A stretch of DNA of 22,356 bases from a virus. How positions within the stretch are numbered: position 1 is the first letter of the stretch; each line of letters begins with the position of its first letter. The stretch covers positions 1-22,356 of the IMG/VR virus record IMGVR_UViG_3300025128_000382, one strand, 5' to 3'. The translations under genes and the position numbers were made by a program. This document shows, in pieces, positions 5,534 through 11,210 of the stretch. Below the pieces are notes generated by a model. That model saw only the letters and a program-made list of their open reading frames with translations. It did not search any database and had not been told where the DNA came from.

Positions 5534-6432
5534 TACGCACTCCTTATTTTGTGATAGACAGTTGATGGTTTGCGGAACCTGTTGACCAGTGAGTCATGCA
5601 ACTGCTGATCGGCACACAGTTCCTTCCAATCCACATTCCCCTTACGCACAATGCGCTCGATGATGTGACCGTTGCAGCGGATGCTGCACACGTCTGCGAA
5701 CTCAGTGATCTGGTCGCGCAGTTCTTTCTCCCGTTCCTTTGCTTCCTTGATCTCCCGCTGCACATACTCAAAGTCAGAGATCAGGGTATGCAGCACAGGA
5801 TCGTCGGACTCCTTCACGTCACCACGCTGCGCCGGGGGTGTGATCCCCTGGGTGTAGTAGTGCCAGAACTCGTCCCACTTTTCCCGCAGCGCACCCTGGC
5901 ACTCAGGGTCAGGAGGGATAGGGATGATCTTGATCTCGTCGATGTCAGATGCGTAGACCACCAGGTCAATCTGATCCGACTCAGAAACCATGTACTGATG
6001 CTGTATCTGAAGCCGGTAGTGAATCGGCACATCGTCCACGGTCTTCGCTGCCCACAGTTTCGACTTGCTCCCTTTGACTGGCGTCTTGAACTCGGCACTG
6101 CGATCGATCGGTGCGAACGGATTGTCCATGTGTGACCAGTCCATCGATGCACCCAGGTATCCGTTGCTGATGACCAGGGGCGAACCCTCAAGACCAGTGG
6201 CTTTCTCGTAGTGATCCTTGATCGTGTCCTCTGACTCGGACCCGTGCTTCATGGCGTCGGTCACAAAGATCTCACGCACGCCCGTCATCACTTCGATCAA
6301 CTTACGAGGTGTCTTCGGTTCGAATGCAGCGACACCCATGATGACCGGGGCATAACTTGCGGTTCCGTGTGTCGCACGCCAGGCATGCCACTCCTCGGTG
6401 CGCTGCTGTATCGGATGGATGTGCAGTGTCAT
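5533..6432 (-). CDS. YqaJ-type viral recombinase exonuclease
   Basis: The 299-residue protein starts at the ATG at 6432, five bases after AGGAGG. Residues about 13-35 (EEWHAWRATHG...APVIMG) are the YqaJ opening motif. The PD-(D/E)XK nuclease residues are D98 (GASMDWS) and E114-x-K116 (AEFKTP), with an acidic pair at 66-69. VPIHYRLQIQHQYMV (136-150) supplies the conserved Q-x-Q-H-Q. It should resect dsDNA 5' ends, like lambda Exo, to give ssDNA for the annealing protein. Residues about 220-245 form a coiled coil. It is coupled to the ERF gene by an ATGA overlap. Confidence 0.9.
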   Translation of the reverse strand: MTLHIHPIQQRTEEWHAWRATHGTASYAPVIMGVAAFEPKTPRKLIEVMTGVREIFVTDAMKHGSESEDTIKDHYEKATGLEGSPLVISNGYLGASMDWSHMDNPFAPIDRSAEFKTPVKGSKSKLWAAKTVDDVPIHYRLQIQHQYMVSESDQIDLVVYASDIDEIKIIPIPPDPECQGALREKWDEFWHYYTQGITPPAQRGDVKESDDPVLHTLISDFEYVQREIKEAKEREKELRDQITEFADVCSIRCNGHIIERIVRKGNVDWKELCADQQLHDSLVNRFRKPSTVYHKIRSA

Positions 6433-7025
6433 GCTGCCTCCTTTGCTTCTTCGGTGTTGGCTTTCATGTAGGCGACCCCTTGGTTCAGCAGATCAATGGC
6501 TTCATCAAAGTGGTCCACCCGTAAGTCGGGCAACGCTTTCAATTGGCACTTCGCAAGGAAGCGGTCTTTAAGATCGTCAGTCAGTTGATCGAACAACGAC
6601 TTCATCTGAGTGACCTGCTTTTTGTTGACGCGCTGTGGCGCTGCGTCATCGTCAGCCTCGGCGCACAGACCCGCAGCGGACTGGATCGCATAGCGACGGG
6701 CGTAGGTACTCGCGCTGCCGTACTGCTGACATGCGCTCATGTTCCTGTTGCTCTCCATCGGAATGCTCATGGTTGATTCGATGAACTGACCAGACTCATG
6801 GATCAGTGTGGTAGACAAGCCCACGGTCCCAGGCTCAGAAGCCACGTGGTTCTGGGTCAACATGATTCCGTGTGTGTTAAGCACAGGCACGACACAATCG
6901 ATTACCTGGTCGAGCGTGGCGTACTTGTAGTTATGCCCCTTGGTATCCTTCTTGGGGTTGGCAAACTCCTGCTGCGCTGCAAGCAGCGCCGGAGCAATCT
7001 GGTCTAACGTATCTGATGTTCTCAC
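6429..7025 (-). CDS. erf: ERF-family single-strand annealing protein
   Basis: I place the start at GTG 7025, seven bases after AGGAGA, which overlaps the upstream TAG by one base; this gives 198 residues. The ERF signature is clear: LLAAQQEFANPKKD, then YKYATLDQVIDCVVPVLNTH, GIMLTQNHV, and ACQQYGSASTYARRYA. ERF proteins anneal complementary ssDNA in phage recombination and work with an exonuclease, here the next gene. The C-terminal part (NKKQVTQMKSLFDQLTDDLK) is a small helical domain common in ERF proteins. Longer upstream starts would read through the previous gene. Confidence 0.9.
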   Translation of the reverse strand: MRTSDTLDQIAPALLAAQQEFANPKKDTKGHNYKYATLDQVIDCVVPVLNTHGIMLTQNHVASEPGTVGLSTTLIHESGQFIESTMSIPMESNRNMSACQQYGSASTYARRYAIQSAAGLCAEADDDAAPQRVNKKQVTQMKSLFDQLTDDLKDRFLAKCQLKALPDLRVDHFDEAIDLLNQGVAYMKANTEEAKEAA

Positions 7026-7369
7026 TATCGCTTCTCCTGTTTCGTCGGTGCAAACCGAAGTCCTTGTTTGGCTGCTGCCTGTGCAAATCTCCATGCGCAT
7101 CGCTGAGAGTGGAACCATTCATCAACTACCCACGAATATTGTCCGGTGTCGATCTTCTCCTCCCATTTGTGAATGCCATCGACTCTTGGTTCTTCTCGGC
7201 TTCCACCAATTTCATATCCGTGTTCCAACCAGAACGCATGGATCTCTTTCTGCGCGGATAGAGTCACTGAACAAAATTCCTGGCGCGATTCGTACCGATA
7301 AACTTTCCTTGTGGGACACTTCTTACCGCACCACAAGCAAGTGCCTGGTTCGTTGGTTCGGTTAGTCAT
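7025..7369 (-). CDS. small protein with possible zinc-binding cysteines
   Basis: The 114-residue protein starts at the ATG at 7369. Near the N-terminus is CLWCGKKC (residues 11-18), a C-x2-C-x3-C cluster, with a further cysteine at FCSV (33) and HSQRCAW near residues 87-93. These could bind zinc. The middle has many W/E residues. It lies between an unknown gene and the ERF gene, overlapping both by a few bases, so it is cotranscribed with the recombination genes. I recognise no family, and a role in recombination is inferred only from position. Confidence 0.65.
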   Translation of the reverse strand: MTNRTNEPGTCLWCGKKCPTRKVYRYESRQEFCSVTLSAQKEIHAFWLEHGYEIGGSREEPRVDGIHKWEEKIDTGQYSWVVDEWFHSQRCAWRFAQAAAKQGLRFAPTKQEKR

Positions 7370-7635
7370 TTAGACGCACCCCGCAATGCACGGTGCGCTG
7401 TCTTAGTAATCCCAAAGTTTTCTGCGTGGTGTTTGAAGTGCTTGACCGCCCGACGGACGGGGTAGGGTTTGCCCTTGTAGGTAAGCGGGGACATGTTGCG
7501 CTCCTCGCTCAGACGAACCCGTCGGATCCGTACCGCATGCGACTCCATCGGTATGATCTTCATCCACTTGCGCCCACGCTCAACGATGAGCGCGGACGTG
7601 TGACCTGTGGTGGTGTGGTATCTAACGATGTCCAT
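7366..7635 (-). CDS. small basic phage protein of unknown function
   Basis: The ATG at 7635 has GGAGG six bases upstream and gives 89 residues; the longer frame lacks such a site. The sequence has many histidines and basic residues (HTTTGHTSALIVERGRKWMK, then AVKHFKHHAENFGITKTAHR). A beta-rich N-terminal half and a helical basic C-terminal half are suggested by eye. No known domain. It overlaps the previous gene by 14 bases and the next by four, so it is part of the leftward early operon. Confidence 0.65.
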   Translation of the reverse strand: MDIVRYHTTTGHTSALIVERGRKWMKIIPMESHAVRIRRVRLSEERNMSPLTYKGKPYPVRRAVKHFKHHAENFGITKTAHRALRGASK

Positions 7636-7954
7636 GTCGCGCCTCCAGGTATCGAAGATCGATAACGTAGTTGAAGACGTTGGTCTTCGCGTCCAACCCG
7701 TACATCCCACGCACCATGTCGAAGAAACGAATCATGTCGTCCGAGACAGCATCACGACCCATCGATTCGGGATCATCGGTAAGGAATTCACCCATCCGAC
7801 TAACCACCCGGTCGAGGTGTCGATCCTTGTACTCCTTGCGTGACTCGGGGTTGTTGCCGAACATGAGTGCGAACACACCGTGCGTGTCACACAGGTGATC
7901 CAGTTCGGATTCCATACCGTCGTCGAAGTTCATCAACCAATCGCGTGGATCCAT
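7622..7954 (-). CDS. small acidic protein of unknown function
   Basis: The 110-residue protein starts at the ATG at 7954 behind GAGGGGG. It is acidic in its N-terminal half (FDDGMESELDHLCD) and predicted to be largely helical (HLDRVVSRMGEFLTDDPE, RFFDMVRGMYGL). I recognise no motif. The start shares one base with the upstream stop (TAATG), so translation is coupled. Small acidic proteins in phage early operons often modify host enzymes or counter defence, but nothing here shows this. Confidence 0.65.
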   Translation of the reverse strand: MDPRDWLMNFDDGMESELDHLCDTHGVFALMFGNNPESRKEYKDRHLDRVVSRMGEFLTDDPESMGRDAVSDDMIRFFDMVRGMYGLDAKTNVFNYVIDLRYLEARHGHR

Positions 7955-8280
7955 TAGATAACCCCCTCAAGATGAGTGAGGAACTTGCGCAGTTCTTTGA
8001 TCTCATCGCGCAGGTCTTCGAACAACGCCATCCGTGCATCCGAATCTTTGGATGTGAGTTGGAAGTGTTCGCACATTTCGACAATGGTCATCGCACCACC
8101 TTCGATGTTGTTGACGGCAGCATCGCCAGGTGCGAGGTCGCGCCAATCACGGAACACCATCCCCTTCTCGGTGTCGTGTCCGACCATTGCGCGTTGGTAA
8201 GGAAAGATGGAGTTTGCTACCCAACCATCAAGATACTCCGCTGCGTGTATCGGTACTGCCTCCGGTAAAACTCTATTCAT
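7954..8280 (-). CDS. first gene of leftward early operon, unknown function
   Basis: The ATG at 8280 lies seven bases after AGGAGA; this start gives 108 residues and avoids a longer frame that would run through the promoter. The protein begins MNRVLPEAVPIHAAEYLDGW and ends with a coiled-coil-like helix (ALFEDLRDEIKELRKFLTHL). The centre includes GDAAVNNIEGGAMTIVEMCE. No family is recognised. As the first gene after the inferred operator-controlled promoter at 8323-8342, it would be made first after induction or infection. Confidence 0.65.
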   Translation of the reverse strand: MNRVLPEAVPIHAAEYLDGWVANSIFPYQRAMVGHDTEKGMVFRDWRDLAPGDAAVNNIEGGAMTIVEMCEHFQLTSKDSDARMALFEDLRDEIKELRKFLTHLEGVI

Positions 8281-8322
8281 ATCTGCTTCTCCTATTAGCA
8301 TGAATGTCATACAACGGGAGAG

Positions 8323-8342
8323 AGTATACCACAACAGTAGTA
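8323..8342 (-). promoter_or_regulatory. leftward early promoter with overlapping operator
   Basis: Read on the minus strand, TACTAC-TGTT-GTGGTA (8342-8327) is a copy of the operator motif, and its final TA is the start of the -10 element TATACT (8328-8323). TGG immediately before gives an extended -10 (TGnTATACT). No good -35 is visible (GTATTG at 17-base spacing). Predicted transcription starts near 8316, about 35 bases ahead of the first gene. Repressor bound here would block the recombination operon. Confidence 0.65.
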
Positions 8343-8357
8343 AACCAATACGACAGA

Positions 8358-8375
8358 GATTCTATTAATAGAATC
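8358..8375. promoter_or_regulatory. 18-bp perfect palindrome
   Basis: GATTCTATTAATAGAATC is perfectly self-complementary. It lies between the leftward promoter and the repressor gene end and does not match the GTGGTA operator. It may be a binding site for another dimeric regulator or an upstream element of the leftward promoter. Confidence 0.5.
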
Positions 8376-8382
8376 AATGTGT

Positions 8383-8422
8383 TACGACCCCCTGGAAGAA
8401 GCTAATTTTCCAGGGAGTCGTA
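8383..8422 (-). terminator. strong hairpin after the repressor gene, possible terminator
   Basis: Arms 8383-8397 and 8408-8422 pair over 15 positions with one mismatch (C8389 with A8416), with a ten-base loop. It begins 12 bases beyond the repressor stop. There is no run of U after it in the leftward direction (the sequence continues toward the palindrome), so it may be a weak terminator or an mRNA-stabilising end. Confidence 0.5.
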
Positions 8423-8433
8423 GTTACACGGTG

Positions 8434-9063
8434 TTAAAACTTAGTTTGGCGGGTAACAACAACACCGCATAGCGTGGCGTTGCCGTTGATCGGTTGAAGT
8501 TGCGGGGTCCAGATAGGGTTGACCGCTTTCAGATAGCGACGATCACCTTCGATAACCAACTGCTTGAACGTCGCAGCGTCGTCATCGTCAAGGCGCACAA
8601 CAACATAGTCGCCATTGTTGGCTTCACGATCTGGATCAACGATGATCGTGTCGCCCTCATTGAATGTCGGTTCCATACTGACGCCCTGCACGGTTAGTGC
8701 GTACATGCGGGGACTGTCCTCTTGTTTTATTGTTGCGTATGGAATCCACCTTTCGGCATCACCTGCTGCATACGGATCTTCGACTTCGGTCCACGCTCCT
8801 GCCTGGACCCAAGAGATGACGGGTATGTTCATCAAGCGATATCGATCGTCCTCTGTTGCGTTCGCTTCTCCTTCGCCAGTCGCTAACCAGACGGGCGATA
8901 CTCCTAAACATCGTGCAAGTGACATGGTGAATTGTGATGCTTCAGCATTGCGACGCTCAATGGCGGACACTGCGCTCTGGCTTACACCTGCGCACTGGGC
9001 TAGTTCTACTTGTCCCATTCCTACCATCTTGCGTGCCTCTTTTAATCTATCTCCAAGACTCAT
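8434..9063 (-). CDS. CI/LexA-like phage repressor (HTH plus S24 peptidase)
   Basis: I choose the ATG at 9063 (209 residues), nine bases after GGAG; an ATG at 9072 is only one base after the same GGAG. Residues 17-38 (GQVELAQCAGVSQSAVSAIERR) form the HTH. Self-cleavage is likely at A88-G89 (WVQAGAW), with catalytic S129 (GVSMEP) and K167 (ATFKQL), all as expected for the RecA-responsive S24 family. It should maintain lysogeny by binding the TACCAC-N4-GTGGTA operators and be destroyed during the SOS response. An unusual feature is that an unrelated gene precedes it in the same operon. The repressor-operator pairing is inferred. Confidence 0.92.
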   Translation of the reverse strand: MSLGDRLKEARKMVGMGQVELAQCAGVSQSAVSAIERRNAEASQFTMSLARCLGVSPVWLATGEGEANATEDDRYRLMNIPVISWVQAGAWTEVEDPYAAGDAERWIPYATIKQEDSPRMYALTVQGVSMEPTFNEGDTIIVDPDREANNGDYVVVRLDDDDAATFKQLVIEGDRRYLKAVNPIWTPQLQPINGNATLCGVVVTRQTKF

Positions 9064-9121
9064 TACTTTCATCTCCACATTTTTTGAGCCAGGTTGGGTC
9101 ACTGGCACAGCATAATTTTTT

Positions 9122-9517
9122 TTAGGGGTGATGTTCTGAATACCAAGATGGGCATCCACAACTCCACCCGCGAATGTCTTTACGATCTGCTCCACTCGTT
9201 TCGTGGTTGTCCATGTGATTCGCGGGAATCGAGTCGTCGCCAAACCTTGACCACAGATTTTTTGCTTGGTCCGTGGTCATGCCACCGCCAATGCCACATT
9301 CTTTTCCCCACTCGGTGAGTCCACCTTGGGGAGACAGCAGGTTCCACATGGGTGGAAGTTTCATATATCGCCAACTTCCTGAATCGGTGTTGCGGTCCCC
9401 GAATGCGCTCCGATATTCATCCGGGAGAAATTCCTTAAGACCATTCGTCTGCCTGACTTTTCTCATGCGCTGTTGGACATTCATCAACGCCCAGAGTTGT
9501 TCTGCAACTATTTTCAT
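9122..9517 (-). CDS. unknown protein encoded ahead of the repressor
   Basis: ATG 9517 follows AAGGGG by six bases; a GTG at 9523 overlaps that site and is less likely. The 131-residue product begins with a helical basic part (MKIVAEQLWALMNVQQRMRK) and is rich in W, G and D later (PPMWNLLSPQGGLTEWGKE, then NLWSRFGDD). No family is recognised. The stop (TAA 9124-9122) leads into a run of eight A residues, and the repressor starts 58 bases further on. It shares the inferred repressor promoter, so it may be expressed in the lysogen. The C-terminal end looks less protein-like than the rest. Confidence 0.55.
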   Translation of the reverse strand: MKIVAEQLWALMNVQQRMRKVRQTNGLKEFLPDEYRSAFGDRNTDSGSWRYMKLPPMWNLLSPQGGLTEWGKECGIGGGMTTDQAKNLWSRFGDDSIPANHMDNHETSGADRKDIRGWSCGCPSWYSEHHP

Positions 9518-9553
9518 TTTCACCCCTTAAAACCTAGTTGATATTGTCCCTCA

Positions 9554-9583
9554 ATTCTACCGCAATCGTGGTAGTAAGTGGTA
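9554..9583 (-). promoter_or_regulatory. repressor-operon promoter with operator
   Basis: On the minus strand TACCAC-GATT-GCGGTA (9573-9558) is an operator copy whose last TA begins the -10 candidate TAGAAT (9559-9554). A further half-site GTGGTA lies at 9578-9583, one helical turn away on the plus strand. No convincing -35 is seen. Predicted start near 9547 gives a leader of about 30 bases with AAGGGG. Autoregulation of the repressor operon is inferred. Confidence 0.55.
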
Positions 9584-9592
9584 GAAATAAGG

Positions 9593-9608
9593 TAGTACAG
9601 GGGTGGTA
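9593..9608. promoter_or_regulatory. weaker operator copy between the divergent promoters
   Basis: TAGTAC-AGGG-GTGGTA has one perfect half-site (GTGGTA 9603-9608) and one degenerate half (TAGTAC), with the same 6-4-6 spacing. It lies between the two better operators, as a middle operator would. Confidence 0.4.
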
Positions 9609-9615
9609 ATTTAAG

Positions 9616-9645
9616 TTGATAAATACCACGATAGTGGTATATATT
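9616..9645 (+). promoter_or_regulatory. rightward early promoter with operator in its spacer
   Basis: The -35 TTGATA (9616-9621) is followed 16 bases later by TATATA (9638-9643), or 18 bases later by TATATT (9640-9645). The operator TACCAC-GATA-GTGGTA (9624-9639) fills the spacer and supplies an extended -10 (TGGTATA). Predicted transcription begins at about 9650-9652, at or within three bases of the ATG at 9653. Confidence 0.75.
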
Positions 9646-9652
9646 CCCGCCC

Positions 9653-9847
9653 ATGAAAGCAATCGAGAAAGCGGTACGGGTAGCGGGGGGGCAGTCCGCC
9701 CTGGCTCGGATGATAGGGGTGCGTCAGTCGAACGTGTGGAACTGGTTGAACCGGGATGCGAAGGGTGTCCCGCCACATCACGTGCTGTCCATCGAGAAGG
9801 CAACGGGCATCAGTCGTTTCGAACTGCGACCGGACATATTCAAATGA
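9653..9847 (+). CDS. cro: YdaS/Cro-like HTH regulator, apparently leaderless
   Basis: The 64-residue protein has one helix-turn-helix: GGQSALARMIGVRQSNVWNW (residues 12-31), with the C-terminal VLSIEKATGISRFELRPDIF typical of the YdaS/Cro group. It is divergent from the repressor, with three operator copies between them, so it is the natural Cro counterpart. Upstream of the ATG at 9653 there is only CCCGCCC, with no ribosome-binding site, and the predicted transcript starts at the ATG, so the mRNA is probably leaderless. Its stop overlaps the replication gene start (ATGA). Confidence 0.85.
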   Translation: MKAIEKAVRVAGGQSALARMIGVRQSNVWNWLNRDAKGVPPHHVLSIEKATGISRFELRPDIFK

Positions 9848-10599
9848 GCGTCGAAGCCATTGGGTATGCAGTGAAAGCGGACGGGTTGGCTGCGACCGAC
9901 AAACTCGTCCTGATCCTGATCGCTAACTGTTCCAACGCAGACACAGGTCTGTGTGTCCCGAGTCAGAGATACCTGGCGGAGCGCAGCGGACTCACCAGGG
10001 AGACAGTGAACCGTGTCGTCAAGAGATTGGAGGATGCGGGACACCTGAGAGTGACCCATCAGTTCCATGACGCAGGTGGTAAGAGATCAAACCATTACTA
10101 CATAGGGGGGTATGTGACACAGGATCACATAGGTGGTGACGCAGGATCACAACCCCATGTGACGCAGGATCACATGAAAGAAACAGAATTAAATAAACAG
10201 AATACTAAGAGGGGGGGCGCACGCGCCCAACGACTCTCTGAAGATTGGGACTTACCAGACGAGTGGGCTACGTGGGCGAGGGAAGAACGACCTGATCTGG
10301 ATCCCAAGAGCGTAGCAGCATCGTTCAAAGATTACTGGATCAGCCTGGCAGGATCCCGCGCAAGCAAGCGTGACTGGTTTGCAGTGTGGCGGAACTGGAT
10401 CCGCAAGGAAGCGCAGCCAGGAGATCGAAAGTTGAAGTCCGCATCTATCCCGTCATGGGCTGACCTACCACGGGACGATACCAAACTCGCAGACCATGCT
10501 CGATGGCATCGACTGCCTGACCCGCACCGTGGTGAATCCTTTGTTCAGTACAGGATGCGACTGACTGCTGCTATCCGTGAACGATCCCGAGCAGCGTGA
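9844..10599 (+). CDS. replication initiator, O-like, with HTH and DnaT-like C-terminal domain
   Basis: I start at ATG 9844, overlapping the cro stop by four bases; longer frames read through cro. In the 251-residue product, residues about 15-75 form a winged helix (HTH_36) with DKLVLILIANCSNADTGLC, then YLAERSGLTRETVNRVVKRL. Residues about 135-190 (WATWAREERPDLDP, KDYWISLAGSRASKRDWFAV, WRNWIRK) resemble the DnaT-type C-terminal domain found in phage initiators that load host helicase. The linker (residues about 90-118) is encoded by iteron-like repeats. It should bind the origin and recruit the helicase; a separate helicase or loader is not seen in this window. Confidence 0.82.
   Translation: MSVEAIGYAVKADGLAATDKLVLILIANCSNADTGLCVPSQRYLAERSGLTRETVNRVVKRLEDAGHLRVTHQFHDAGGKRSNHYYIGGYVTQDHIGGDAGSQPHVTQDHMKETELNKQNTKRGGARAQRLSEDWDLPDEWATWAREERPDLDPKSVAASFKDYWISLAGSRASKRDWFAVWRNWIRKEAQPGDRKLKSASIPSWADLPRDDTKLADHARWHRLPDPHRGESFVQYRMRLTAAIRERSRAA
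10114..10210 (+). other. putative replication origin: three iterons and an A+T-rich tract
   Basis: The 16-bp sequence GTGACRCAGGATCACA occurs at 10114-10129, 10136-10151 and 10159-10174 (22 and 23 bases apart). Each copy has GTGA and TCAC ends as an inverted repeat. The tract 10175-10210 that follows is strongly A+T-rich. All of this lies inside the initiator gene, between its two domains, as in lambda ori within O. A degenerate match (TGACGCAGG) is at 10068-10076. Confidence 0.7.
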
Positions 10600-10765
10600 G
10601 CGTGACTTCAAAAACCTGCGTCACTGTGCTGCCCGATTCGCATGGATACATCAGCAAGAACGGGCGCCCATTTCGGGGGTCACCTGGTCTGAATGGTTCA
10701 GACGCAAGTTCGGTATGACACTGGGCGAATACGCAGCCTGGTACGACAAAGAGAAACGGAAATGA
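10577..10765 (+). CDS. small W/R-rich protein after the initiator gene
   Basis: GTG 10577 lies inside the end of the initiator gene, giving 62 residues and a 23-base overlap. The sequence is NDPEQRERDFKNLRHCAARF, then TWSEWFRRKFGMTLGEYAAW, with four tryptophans and many charged residues, and looks like a compact helical protein. No family is recognised. It ends inside the start of the following lipoprotein gene (ATGA). Its position suggests a replication accessory, but this is not supported by any motif. Confidence 0.6.
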   Translation: MNDPEQRERDFKNLRHCAARFAWIHQQERAPISGVTWSEWFRRKFGMTLGEYAAWYDKEKRK

Positions 10766-10929
10766 AAAAGAACCTTTTTTCCTGGGAAGCAATCATCGGG
10801 TGCTACCTGATTCTGCTTACCGTGTTTCTGTGTGCGGGTTGTTCGACGACACACACCGCACGGATAGGTGACACGACCTATCACGTTGGCTTTCATCTTG
10901 ATAAATACGAGGTACAAGACATTGACTGA
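10762..10929 (+). CDS. short lipoprotein of the early operon
   Basis: ATG 10762 overlaps the previous stop. The 55-residue product has a basic start (MKKN), a hydrophobic segment (AIIGCYLILLTVFL) and a lipobox-like LCAGC with the likely lipidated cysteine at residue 27. Leucine sits at -4 rather than -3, so the box is not ideal. The mature part is only about 29 residues (STTHTARIGDTTYHVGF...). Small lipoproteins in early phage operons can block receptors or exclude other phages; that is a guess here. It overlaps the next lipoprotein gene. Confidence 0.6.
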   Translation: MKKNLFSWEAIIGCYLILLTVFLCAGCSTTHTARIGDTTYHVGFHLDKYEVQDID

Positions 10930-11107
10930 GCAAGGCAAACGATTATGGACCTGGTTCTACATGACGGGTGCGATCCTAGTAATTCTTGGGCATGTGTTCT
11001 TGGTGGGTTGCGTCGAAGTCGGCAGCACAAGTGGCGGTGCAAGCAGTGACGCTGACGCGACGGGTGGCTCAAGCACGCAGACGCAAGAGCAAACCCCTGC
11101 TGAGTGA
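10922..11107 (+). CDS. second short lipoprotein, Ser/Thr/Gly/Gln-rich tail
   Basis: I choose TTG 10922, inside the previous gene's end, giving 61 residues that begin MTEQGKRLWTWFY; this start gives a basic N-region, which an internal ATG at 10961 lacks. The lipobox is perfect (FLVGC, cysteine 30) after MTGAILVILGHV. The mature part is low complexity (GSTSGGASSDADATGGSSTQ) like a flexible tether. A frame coding for a basic, membrane-anchored product overlaps this tail. Function unknown; it may act with the preceding lipoprotein at the envelope. Confidence 0.6.
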   Translation: MTEQGKRLWTWFYMTGAILVILGHVFLVGCVEVGSTSGGASSDADATGGSSTQTQEQTPAE

Positions 11108-11210
11108 GGAGGCAATCTCTCTCATCACTGTCGTGAAACTCATGGCACTGTGCTGCGCCCTGGGGCTTGCCTTCATCTGCCTGTCGATCCTGGTCTGGTT
11201 GTTGATTTGA
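11046..11210 (+). CDS. single-pass membrane protein overlapping the lipoprotein tail
   Basis: The frame ends at TGA 11208-11210 and carries a clear membrane segment at its C-terminus (LMALCCALGLAFICLSILVW), preceded by a basic region (RRVAQARRRKSK). I suggest GTG 11046 (54 residues) but ATG 10986 is possible. A start near GTG 11133 or ATG 11142 would leave about 23-25 residues, nearly only the membrane helix. A GGAGG at 11108-11112 favours a short form. The next gene starts in its stop codon. The product's role is unknown; it could be an exclusion or anti-holin-like membrane protein. Confidence 0.4.
   Translation: MTLTRRVAQARRRKSKPLLSEEAISLITVVKLMALCCALGLAFICLSILVWLLI

Noticed and set aside
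5596-6135. Plus-strand frame opposite the YqaJ exonuclease gene
   Set aside because: The minus-strand protein has clear nuclease motifs over the whole stretch; the opposite frame has no recognisable sequence and no ribosome-binding site.
9064-9243. N-terminal extension of the repressor to about 269 residues
   Set aside because: The HTH of CI-type repressors normally starts close to the N-terminus, and the ATG at 9063 has a suitable GGAG; the extension overlaps another gene and is translated from a site with no ribosome-binding sequence.
9616-9843. Longer replication protein starting upstream of cro
   Set aside because: It would begin in the operator/promoter and run through the cro gene in another frame; the ATG at 9844 is coupled to the cro stop and starts the recognisable domain.
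10114-10174. CRISPR-like array
   Set aside because: Three 16-bp repeats at 22-23 base spacing leave spacers of only 6-7 bases, are in frame within a gene, and fit iterons; there are no cas genes.
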